From Pseudomonadota bacterium (GTDB lineage Bacteria; Desulfobacterota; JADFVX01), in assembly GCA_015222755.1 (NCBI GenBank), contig JADFVX010000038.1:1-5274 (forward strand): 5,274 nucleotides of DNA, read 5' to 3'. A program made the position numbers and the translations under genes. The stretch's first letter is position 1. Each line of letters opens with the position of its first letter. The notes beneath the pieces were generated by a model that saw nothing but the letters and a program-made list of their open reading frames with translations, had not been told where the DNA came from and did not search any database. Below are positions 1 to 5,198 of the stretch, piece by piece.

Positions 1-77
1 TCAGTAAGGTCTCTGCCGCACTTTTTACAGCTGTCAAGGTAGTCAAAACTTATAAAGTTACATTTAGGACACTTCAT
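1..77 (-). CDS. Zinc-ribbon protein, N-terminal fragment (runs off the window)
   Basis: Reading leftward from the ATG at 77-75, 25 codons are present before the window edge. They begin MKCPKCNF and end CKKCGRDLT. Two CxxC knuckles are visible, Cys3/Cys6 and Cys17/Cys20, spaced as in a small zinc ribbon that would bind one zinc ion. A purine-rich AGGGA lies about eight bases upstream of the ATG and suits a ribosome binding site. The ribbon is probably the head of a longer protein; in deltaproteobacteria such heads often precede membrane or low-complexity regions, but nothing past residue 25 can be seen, so no function is assigned. The gene is co-directional with the antiporter gene at 440-2461 but separated from it by a 269-bp repeat element. 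Confidence 0.75.
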   Translation of the reverse strand, partial: MKCPKCNFISFDYLDSCKKCGRDLT

Positions 78-94
78 GTTTAATCCCTAAGGCT

Positions 95-127
95 AGTGTC
101 GTGTCTACCGTAAAATGATGGTCTCAG
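95..127 (+). repeat. Left terminal inverted repeat of the 269-bp element
   Basis: This 33-bp end begins AGTGTCGTGTC and ends GGTCTCAG. It matches the reverse complement of 331-363 except at positions 106 and 119. At both, a T faces a G of the right end (352 and 339), so a plus-strand RNA would pair along all 33 bases with two G-U wobbles. Confidence 0.85.
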
Positions 128-330
128 AGCCATTCAAACAGTCCAAGGCAAGGCGCAACCACATAGGAATAGTTATTCATATTTCAAGTGGCTGCAACGC
201 CGCATTGGGTTGTTTGAGTGGCTCCCTTAGGGCGAGTCGATAAGCGCCCATCTGCTTTGTTGCGCTCGCTTGAATTATCTACTGATAGTTCTGCACTCGC
301 GCGCCTTGCATATGGCCGCTTCTCGACTCG

Positions 331-363
331 CTGAGACCGTCATTTTACGGTGGACACGACACT
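331..363 (-). repeat. Right terminal inverted repeat of the 269-bp element
   Basis: This is the inverted partner of 95-127, beginning CTGAGACCG and ending CACGACACT. The pairing does not continue past the outer end (T94 faces G364), which sets the element's boundaries at 95 and 363. Confidence 0.85.
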
Positions 364-439
364 GGAGTATTTTTTCTCTTTTTCTAGTTTCGGAAGTTAC
401 CATAAGGGCTGATTAAGGGTCAAGGAATAATTAGTCCGC

Positions 440-2461
440 CTATCCCGATGAATCGGGACGGGGCATCTGATTTTCTAATACTATCTCCTCCCCCTTTAGA
501 ATATCCTGGGCAACAAGGATCTCTTCATGACTTCCCAGCAAAACCAGAATATCTCCCTTGTCAAGGACGAAGTCGGGCGGTGGATTTGTCCGTGTTTTCC
601 CCCCTCTGGCCACAGCAATGATGCTGGCACCACTGTCATACCTTAAGTTTAAACTTCTAATGCTTTTGCTGATAGCCGGGCTGCCTTCTTCAAGATAAAA
701 GGAATCACTTGTGCTTGCTGCCAGCATTTCTGTGATTGCTGTTATCTTCTCAGCCGTCAGAGAACTGCCTCTCAACATGGCATAGCCTTCAAAACGGACA
801 AGGTCGATCTGGTTCTGGATAATATTGCCCGGTATCTTGTACTCCTTCAGCACTCGCGAGAAAATTTCAACAGAGGTTTCAAACTCCTCGGGAATAACCT
901 GGTCCGCCCCTAATTCACTGAGAGCCGCAATCTCTCCCATGTATTTTGTTCTCACAATAATATGCAGTTTGGGATTGATCTCTCTTGCAATCTTTATCCC
1001 CCGCCTCAAGGCTGCCGGATCAGCAATAGTAAAGACGATTATCTTGGCAGCGGCTACGCCCACACTTCTCAAGACTTCTGCATAACTGGTGTCCCCATAG
1101 TAGGCAATATGGCCTGCCTCCTTAGCTTTTTTAACATTTTCATGGTTAATGTCGACGATAACGTAGGAGATACCCGTCTTCTGGAGGACAGTGGCCAGAT
1201 GCTCCCCGATGAGACCATAACCGGCAATAATGACATGGTTAATAACACTGGATGTTCTCGCATTAATGTCTGCAAGGACATCCCCCCCACGTGGGATAAG
1301 GTTAGGCAGCCGGGTCGCTAAGCCCGGGGCCACCTTTATCAACAGGGGTGTGAAAAACATGGAAAGGACAATGGCAGAAAGAAAGATCTGATACAGTGAC
1401 TGCTCCATCAGCTGGAGACCTTCTCCGATCTTTAAGAGCACAAAAGAAAACTCACCCACCTGGGCAAGACTCAGGCCGACGATCAATGCGATCCTCAAGG
1501 GATATCTCATCACAAAAGTGATGATGAAGATGAGAAGCGATTTAAAGACAATAATAATAGCCGTCAATATGATAATAGGTAGCCATTGCTCTAGCATGCT
1601 GTCGAAACGGATGAGCATTCCGATGGAGATAAAAAATATGCTGTTAAAGATATCGCGAAAAGGCATGACAGTGGCTGTGATCTGATGGCTGTATTCCGAC
1701 TCCGAGATGACGATGCCGGCAATAAAGGCGCCAAGGGCAAGGGAGAGTCCAAAATGGGAGGAGAGCCAGGCTGTGCCGAGGCAGATAAATATTCCTGCCA
1801 TTGTCAGGACTTCAGGGCTTCTTAAGCGAACGACCTGGTGAAGAAAGAGGGGAACGATGTAATAGGCTGCCACAATAATACCCGCCACTGCCAGAACAGC
1901 AATGCCCAGCGCCTTTCCTGCCTCAACAAGAGAGGGATCACTGCCGCTGCCGAAGATTTGAAGAAAAAGGACCATGGGAACAATGGCCATGTCCTGCGTG
2001 AGCAGCGTTCCCAGACATAAACGTCCCTGCGCTGATTCCATCTCTCCGGCTTCCATATAGAGTTTTAATACGATTGCCGTACTGCTTAAGGTTATGACAA
2101 AGCCGATAAAAAAAGCTTCCACCACAGGGACCTTGAATAGATAGAGCAATCCAGCTACCAGGAGCGTTGAAAGGCCCACCTGCAAGATGGCGACAGTCAA
2201 TCCGCGCGTCCCCACCTTAGCGATTTCCGTCAAGGAAAATTCTATTCCGATAGTGAACAAAAGCAGGACCACACCGATCTCCGCCATGACTTCCACAAGC
2301 TCTTTTTCGTGGATAAGCCCGATTCCGAAGGGGCCGATAATTACACCAACAACGATGAAGCCGATGATGGCAGGAATTTTTATGCGATGAGAAAGGAGAG
2401 AGGTAAGGATTAACGTAAAGAGGAGGATAACAATATCTTTTAAGATGAGAAACTCGTGCAT
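440..2461 (-). CDS. CPA2-family cation:proton antiporter (Kef/YbaL type) with RCK domains
   Basis: This 673-residue inner-membrane protein is predicted to exchange K+ or Na+ for H+, or to act as a gated K+ efflux system. Residues 1-380 hold about 12 hydrophobic segments with CPA2 landmarks: SSTAIVLK (126-133), the transport-site pair TQD (Asp157), LGAFIAGIVIS (243-253) and LAQVGEFSF (332-340). Residues about 409-530 form an RCK-N/TrkA-N Rossmann domain with GYGLIG (414-419) and Asp437 ending the second strand, so binding of NAD(H) or another nucleotide is expected. Residues about 575-655 fit an RCK-C/TrkA-C domain. The loop around 254-270 lacks the HALE-type sequence of glutathione-gated KefB/KefC, so YbaL-like regulation is more likely and I give no gene symbol. 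AGAGG lies four bases before the ATG. The length is normal for the family. The last eight residues (MPRPDSSG) come from a palindromic repeat. The gene diverges from the YidD-like gene. Confidence 0.93.
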   Translation of the reverse strand: MHEFLILKDIVILLFTLILTSLLSHRIKIPAIIGFIVVGVIIGPFGIGLIHEKELVEVMAEIGVVLLLFTIGIEFSLTEIAKVGTRGLTVAILQVGLSTLLVAGLLYLFKVPVVEAFFIGFVITLSSTAIVLKLYMEAGEMESAQGRLCLGTLLTQDMAIVPMVLFLQIFGSGSDPSLVEAGKALGIAVLAVAGIIVAAYYIVPLFLHQVVRLRSPEVLTMAGIFICLGTAWLSSHFGLSLALGAFIAGIVISESEYSHQITATVMPFRDIFNSIFFISIGMLIRFDSMLEQWLPIIILTAIIIVFKSLLIFIITFVMRYPLRIALIVGLSLAQVGEFSFVLLKIGEGLQLMEQSLYQIFLSAIVLSMFFTPLLIKVAPGLATRLPNLIPRGGDVLADINARTSSVINHVIIAGYGLIGEHLATVLQKTGISYVIVDINHENVKKAKEAGHIAYYGDTSYAEVLRSVGVAAAKIIVFTIADPAALRRGIKIAREINPKLHIIVRTKYMGEIAALSELGADQVIPEEFETSVEIFSRVLKEYKIPGNIIQNQIDLVRFEGYAMLRGSSLTAEKITAITEMLAASTSDSFYLEEGSPAISKSIRSLNLRYDSGASIIAVARGGKTRTNPPPDFVLDKGDILVLLGSHEEILVAQDILKGEEIVLENQMPRPDSSG
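443..458. repeat. Palindromic repeat forming the 3' end of the antiporter gene
   Basis: TCCCGAT and ATCGGGA (443-449 and 452-458) pair perfectly around a two-base centre. The palindrome sits inside the last codons of the antiporter gene, three bases from the stop. GC-rich palindromes of the CCCGAT/ATCGGG type are common intergenic repeats in deltaproteobacterial-like genomes (recollection, not checked). No T-run follows on either strand, so it does not look like a Rho-independent terminator. Confidence 0.6.
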
Positions 2462-2498
2462 TTTACCTCTGGGACAGTTTTTTTAAAGTTTATCAGAT

Positions 2499-2504
2499 TT
2501 TATA
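2499..2504 (-). promoter_or_regulatory. Candidate -10 element for the antiporter gene
   Basis: On the minus strand this reads TATAAA, 37 bases upstream of the antiporter ATG, a plausible place for a -10 box. No good -35 hexamer sits 16-18 bases further upstream, so the call is weak. Confidence 0.22.
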
Positions 2505-2552
2505 GTGTGACGCCACTGATTAGAACCGGTAGCTCTATGCACAAGTTATTTA

Positions 2553-2581
2553 TTGATGTTTAGAGCATTTTTGTCTAACAT
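2553..2581 (+). promoter_or_regulatory. Candidate sigma70-type promoter overlapping an inverted repeat
   Basis: TTGATG (2553-2558) and TAACAT (2576-2581) are separated by 17 bases, each matching 4 of 6 consensus positions. They lie 28 bases before the YidD-like start codon. An imperfect inverted repeat, ATGTTTAGA (2556-2564) against TCTAACAT (2574-2581), overlaps both boxes. It could be an operator or simply a stem in the DNA. The promoter would drive the two-gene YidD-like/TPR unit. Confidence 0.35.
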
Positions 2582-2609
2582 AAAAACTTGAATCTCTCTT
2601 TGAGGAAAT

Positions 2610-3047
2610 ATGAAAAACTATTCTTTCCACATATATTTAAATCGTCTGCAATTTATTGTATCACTTAACATTTTTTTACTCGCTTTATTCTGTTCGCCAT
2701 CATTAGCGATGGAAGAGCCCTGGTCGGTAAGCAGCCACTCACCTGTTTTTGACTCGTCTTCAAAAGGCCTCAACAAAGAAAGCGCCTCCCATTTCAACGC
2801 GCTTATCTGGGCTGTTGATGGTTTCCAGGCATTCATTTCACCAGTAGATGGCGACAGATGTAGCATGTATCCCACCTGCTCGTCCTATAGCAAAGAGGCT
2901 ATAAAAAAATATGGCTCAGTAAAAGGATTCATTATGACATCTGACAGGCTGCTCCATGAGGCTGATGAACCTTCCTACGCGCCCCTTATCAATATTCATG
3001 GTGAATTGAGAGTTTACGATCCTGTAGAAAACAACGATTTCTGGTAA
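2610..3047 (+). CDS. YidD-like protein with N-terminal signal sequence
   Basis: This 145-residue protein carries a YidD (membrane protein insertion efficiency factor) domain at about 65-140. The diagnostic core is FQAFISPVDGDRCSMYPTCS (72-91), with Cys84 and the PTCS motif (88-91), followed by Tyr93, the Gly102/Gly106 pair, Arg113 and DPV at 137-139. Canonical YidD is about 80 residues and acts at the inner face of the membrane beside YidC. This protein differs: residues 1-33 look like a Sec signal peptide (hydrophobic 14-28, SLA cleavage site before Met34), followed by a linker of about 30 residues. The usual RCxP cysteine after the helix is replaced (RLLHEA), and the tail before DPV is longer. 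It may therefore work in the periplasm or be membrane-anchored; function is inferred from the domain only. GAGG lies four bases before the ATG. The TPR gene starts two bases after its stop, so co-expression is very likely. Confidence 0.85.
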   Translation: MKNYSFHIYLNRLQFIVSLNIFLLALFCSPSLAMEEPWSVSSHSPVFDSSSKGLNKESASHFNALIWAVDGFQAFISPVDGDRCSMYPTCSSYSKEAIKKYGSVKGFIMTSDRLLHEADEPSYAPLINIHGELRVYDPVENNDFW

Positions 3048-3049
3048 AC

Positions 3050-3997
3050 ATGGTGAGACACATTCCTGGAAAATTTCATACTACTTTACTTTTGTCCCTA
3101 TTTATCGCCCTTATCCTCCTGACACAGGCATCCCGACCCGCTTATAGTGAAGAGGATCGTAATAATGATTTATCTGCCAAGTCAATCGCCTCATTTGCCG
3201 ACAGTCTTTTTAAAGAAAGGGACTTTTACAGGGCCATTACCGAATATAAACGGCTCATTTTTTTCTATCCTCAATCACAATTATCAAAGCGTGCAAGACT
3301 GCAAATAGCGCTTGCCTATATGGAAGGCAAGAAATTTGGCGCCGCACAATCGGCCCTTGAAGACTTTATCGACCTCTACGACGATGATGAGATGAAATGG
3401 CAGGCCATTTTCTATATGGCAGAGGTTCACTACCGGGCAGGGGATTATGGTGAGGCGATACAACTCTTTTCCCGGGTAGAATCAGCGGATACGACAGCTG
3501 AGCTTAAAAAAGAAGCCACGGTGAAAAAGGGGTGGGCTTTCGTTAAAAAAGGTGACTGGGCTGCAGCCTCTCACCTCTTTAAAACAACGAATGCAGATGA
3601 AAAAAGAGAATCCATTGACAGACTCTCCCTGGAGTTAACAAAGGTCGACTTACGCCATAAGTCCCCTGCCCTGGCAGGGACATTGTCTGCTGTTTTGCCT
3701 GGCGCCGGTCAACTGTATGTGGGACGAAAGAAAGATGCAGCCGCCGCTTTTTTGTTGAACGGCGCTTTCATTCTTGGCGCTGTTGAAGCCTTCAGGGACG
3801 ACAAAGATGTCATCGGAGGCATATTGCTCTTTTTTGAAGCCGGTTGGTATGCGGGAAATATCTATAGTGCCATCGGTGGTGCACACAAATATAATGACAA
3901 GCAAAAAAGTGATTATATATACAGCCTGGAAAGGAGATATTCTCTCAAGGTGAATGGTAGGGGTGATGTCTTCGGGCTATATAAGATTAGCTTTTAG
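3050..3997 (+). CDS. Exported TPR protein with C-terminal hydrophobic PGAGQ domain
   Basis: This 315-residue protein starts with a signal peptide (basic 1-12, hydrophobic 13-25, likely cut after AYS at 31-33). Residues about 45-185 read as four tetratricopeptide-like helical hairpins (for example FYRAITEYKRLIFFYP at 59-74, ALAYMEGKKFGAAQSALEDF at 87-106 and GDYGEAIQLF at 131-140), similar to periplasmic YbgF/CpoB- and BamD-type repeats. Residues 206-280 are different: the motif LPGAGQLYVG (216-225), then hydrophobic segments at about 230-247 and 254-276, recalling TM2/DUF5683-like domains with a P-GxGQxYxG signature. A short charged tail follows. The expected topology is a periplasmic TPR platform tethered to a membrane by its C-terminal part. 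The ATG is two bases after the YidD-like stop with only a weak TGGT ahead of it, which suggests translational coupling. Its exact job is unknown; protein-protein scaffolding with its upstream partner is inference. Confidence 0.85.
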   Translation: MVRHIPGKFHTTLLLSLFIALILLTQASRPAYSEEDRNNDLSAKSIASFADSLFKERDFYRAITEYKRLIFFYPQSQLSKRARLQIALAYMEGKKFGAAQSALEDFIDLYDDDEMKWQAIFYMAEVHYRAGDYGEAIQLFSRVESADTTAELKKEATVKKGWAFVKKGDWAAASHLFKTTNADEKRESIDRLSLELTKVDLRHKSPALAGTLSAVLPGAGQLYVGRKKDAAAAFLLNGAFILGAVEAFRDDKDVIGGILLFFEAGWYAGNIYSAIGGAHKYNDKQKSDYIYSLERRYSLKVNGRGDVFGLYKISF

Positions 3998-4043
3998 AAA
4001 CTAATAACCAGTTTAAAGCATCTTAATGAGAAGCTAACAGTTT

Positions 4044-4122
4044 TGTCATTCCCGCATTTTTTAAGCGGGAATCCATGACTCAGGCCTTTCTGGATACCCG
4101 ACAAAAGCACTCGGGCATGACA
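4044..4122 (+). repeat. Branched palindromic intergenic repeat, copy 1
   Basis: The ends TGTCAT (4044-4049) and ATGACA (4117-4122) are complementary and enclose three hairpins. The first is ATTCCCGC/GCGGGAAT (4048-4055 with 4065-4072); its first two bases overlap the closing stem, so the two compete there. The second is ATCCA/TGGAT (4071-4075 with 4091-4095). The third is CCCGA/TCGGG (4097-4101 with 4111-4115). The layout is cloverleaf-like. It matches 5052-5143 in order and motif content. It lies between the TPR gene and the rhomboid gene. No T-run follows a stem, so a terminator role is not supported. Confidence 0.75.
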
Positions 4123-4143
4123 AATTCAGTAAAACTTTACAAT
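4117..4143 (+). promoter_or_regulatory. Candidate promoter for the rhomboid gene, partly inside the repeat
   Basis: ATGACA (4117-4122) matches 5 of 6 bases of the -35 consensus and TACAAT (4138-4143) 5 of 6 of the -10 consensus. The 15-base spacer is shorter than the favoured 17, which lowers confidence. The -35 hexamer is the conserved terminal motif of the upstream palindromic repeat. Confidence 0.28.
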
Positions 4144-4158
4144 AGCAAAAACTTAACC

Positions 4159-4164
4159 GGAGAA
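4159..4164 (+). promoter_or_regulatory. Ribosome binding site of the rhomboid gene, unusually distant
   Basis: GGAGAA ends 11 bases before the ATG at 4176, and its GGAG core leaves 13 bases, longer than usual. The stretch just before the ATG is A-rich. No ATG, GTG or TTG lies in frame nearer the motif, only a CTG at 4167, so the ATG at 4176 remains the best start. Confidence 0.5.
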
Positions 4165-4175
4165 CGCTGAAAAAA

Positions 4176-5000
4176 ATGGAAAGAAAATCCATCCTCTGCC
4201 CCAACTGCCGAAAGCTCATCAATACCGATGAACCCACCTGCCCTTTTTGCGGCATGTCAAAGCCGGCCTCACAGTGGAAAGCAGTAACATCCAGGCTCAT
4301 GTCTCCCTCTTCGGGAAATATCATTCAATATATTCTCTATCTCAATATCTTCATCTATGTTCTGTCACTACTTTTGAGCATGTCACAAATCGGCATGTCA
4401 TCCAATCCGTTCAGGTTTCTTTCACCCTCGATAGGCGCCCTTCAGCTGCTGGGCGCATCAGGAACAATCCCTATCGATTATTATCACCGCTGGTGGGCCC
4501 CCATATCAGCAAATTACCTGCACGGAGGAATACTTCATATCTTTTTCAACATGATGGCCTTAAGACAGCTGGGCCCTACCGTTATTCAAGAATACGGCGC
4601 TAATCGCATGATTATTATTTACACCCTGGGTGGAGTGATCGGCTTCCTCTTTTCCTATATGGCAGGCACACCCTTCACACTGGGCGCATCAGCTGCCGTC
4701 TGCAGCCTCATAGGTTCCATACTTTACTACGGAAAAAGCCGGGGGGGAGCTTATGGACAGGCGCTGTACAAAGAAGTCTTCGGCTGGGTGATCGGTTTGG
4801 GTATTTTCGGTTTCGTTGTACCCGGCATCGACAACTGGGCCCACGGAGGCGGAATCCTCGGTGGCATCCTCATCGGTTATATTCTTGGTTACAGGGAAAA
4901 GAAAAGAGATTCGCTGAGTCATAGTATTCTGGCCGCAGCTTGTATTGTGATTACACTGATCAGTCTGAGCCTGGGAATAATAACAAGAGTTTTTTTGTAG
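4176..5000 (+). CDS. Rhomboid-family intramembrane serine protease with N-terminal zinc ribbon
   Basis: This 274-residue membrane protease should cleave transmembrane segments of substrate proteins within the lipid bilayer. Residues 8-25 form a zinc ribbon (Cys8, Cys11, Cys22, Cys25) that would be cytoplasmic. A first membrane segment spans about 50-68. The rhomboid core then shows WWAPISANYLHGG, with HxxxxHxxxN at His116, His121 and Asn125, the nucleophile motif GASA (Ser172 at 170-173) and the second catalytic residue in AHGGG (His223). A final segment at about 250-270 follows the catalytic core. The Ser/His dyad is intact, so it should be active. The usual GxSG motif has Ala173 instead of Gly, a tolerated variant in rhomboids as far as I recall. 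Its substrates cannot be read from the sequence. It stands alone between two repeat-bearing gaps and is probably its own transcription unit. Confidence 0.93.
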   Translation: MERKSILCPNCRKLINTDEPTCPFCGMSKPASQWKAVTSRLMSPSSGNIIQYILYLNIFIYVLSLLLSMSQIGMSSNPFRFLSPSIGALQLLGASGTIPIDYYHRWWAPISANYLHGGILHIFFNMMALRQLGPTVIQEYGANRMIIIYTLGGVIGFLFSYMAGTPFTLGASAAVCSLIGSILYYGKSRGGAYGQALYKEVFGWVIGLGIFGFVVPGIDNWAHGGGILGGILIGYILGYREKKRDSLSHSILAAACIVITLISLSLGIITRVFL

Positions 5001-5004
5001 TTTG

Positions 5005-5050
5005 CTGATGTCACCCTGAGCCTGTCGAAGGGCATTCCGGATTCCATCAG
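5005..5050 (+). repeat. Palindromic repeat with a CCCTGAGCCTGTCGAAGGG core
   Basis: CTGATG (5005-5010) and CATCAG (5045-5050) are complementary and enclose CCCTGAGCCTGTCGAAGGG (5014-5032), itself able to pair CCCT with AGGG at its ends. This core resembles a dispersed repeat found between genes in many bacterial genomes (recollection, not checked). It starts five bases after the rhomboid stop. Confidence 0.6.
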
Positions 5051-5051
5051 T

Positions 5052-5143
5052 TGTCATTCCGGGCCTGATAAGCCTGCCCCGTACTTGATACGGGGGAATC
5101 CAGATTTACAAAGAACTGGATTCCCGTCTTCACGGGAATGACA
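5052..5143 (+). repeat. Branched palindromic intergenic repeat, copy 2
   Basis: The ends TGTCATTCC (5052-5060) and GGAATGACA (5135-5143) are perfectly complementary. Inside are CCCCGTA/TACGGGG (5077-5083 with 5089-5095), GGAATCCAG/CTGGATTCC (5095-5103 with 5116-5124) and ATTCCCGT/ACGGGAAT (5120-5127 with 5132-5139, loop CTTC). The last two stems and the closing stem share bases, so alternative folds compete. It is the same family and orientation as 4044-4122. Confidence 0.8.
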
Positions 5144-5146
5144 GGA

Positions 5147-5160
5147 CGCAGCAAGCTGCG
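5147..5160 (+). repeat. Small hairpin upstream of purU
   Basis: CGCAGC and GCTGCG pair perfectly around AA, three bases after the larger repeat. It is followed by GGGGATTTC rather than a T-run, so it is not a typical terminator. It lies 38 bases before the purU start and could sit in its leader RNA. Confidence 0.5.
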
Positions 5161-5198
5161 GGGATTTCAAAGATTAATTAAAGGGAGAGAGTCAGTCC

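Larger units (their letters stand above)
95..363. mobile_element. 269-bp MITE-like element with 33-bp terminal inverted repeats
   Basis: The two ends, 95-127 and 331-363, are inverted copies matching at 31 of 33 positions. Inside lie two further palindromic arms. Arm A pairs 127-139 with 212-224 (12 of 13), with a weaker inner stem flanking GAATAGTTATTC. Arm B pairs about 233-251 with 312-330 (17 of 19). The whole could fold as a closing stem with two branches. There is no plausible ORF, so this is not an autonomous transposon. A non-autonomous element mobilised by a transposase elsewhere is the likeliest reading. I could not find a convincing target-site duplication: the flanks are GGCT on the left and GGAG on the right. 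The alternative is a large dispersed palindromic repeat of unknown function. It fills almost all of the gene-free stretch 78-439; I see nothing else definable in 364-439. Confidence 0.7.

Noticed and set aside
95..363. Complete insertion sequence
   Set aside because: It is only 269 bp long, with no transposase-sized ORF and no clear target-site duplication.
375..425. Promoter for the zinc-ribbon gene (TTGACC on the minus strand near 417-422)
   Set aside because: No good -10 hexamer lies at the right spacing, and the 269-bp palindromic element intervenes before the gene.
1069..1290. A second minus-strand frame inside the antiporter gene
   Set aside because: It lies out of frame within the RCK-N coding region, and the main frame shows continuous family motifs there, so it is neither a frameshift fragment nor a separate gene.
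825..2390. Plus-strand open frames within the antiporter gene (for example 825-1085, 962-1321, 1838-2020 and 2187-2390)
   Set aside because: They are antisense to a well-supported 673-residue protein with domain motifs throughout, have no recognisable protein motifs and overlap one another; they are shadow frames.
440..2461. Naming the antiporter kefB or kefC
   Set aside because: The glutathione-gated Kef loop sequence is not present and no KefF/KefG ancillary oxidoreductase is next to it, so only the CPA2 family with RCK domains is supported.
4048..4072. Rho-independent terminator after the TPR gene
   Set aside because: The ATTCCCGC/GCGGGAAT stem is strong but its T-run is in the loop, not after the stem, on either strand; it is better explained as part of the repeat family.
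3650..5057. Other frames over the TPR and rhomboid genes (3650-3904, 4061-4324 and 4689-5057 on minus; 4247-4603 on plus)
   Set aside because: No motifs are recognisable, and they cross repeats or overlap strongly supported coding sequence.
5052..5160. CRISPR array or riboswitch upstream of purU
   Set aside because: There are no regularly spaced direct repeats. The structure is made of palindromes shared with 4044-4122 ahead of an unrelated gene, which does not fit a ligand-specific riboswitch.
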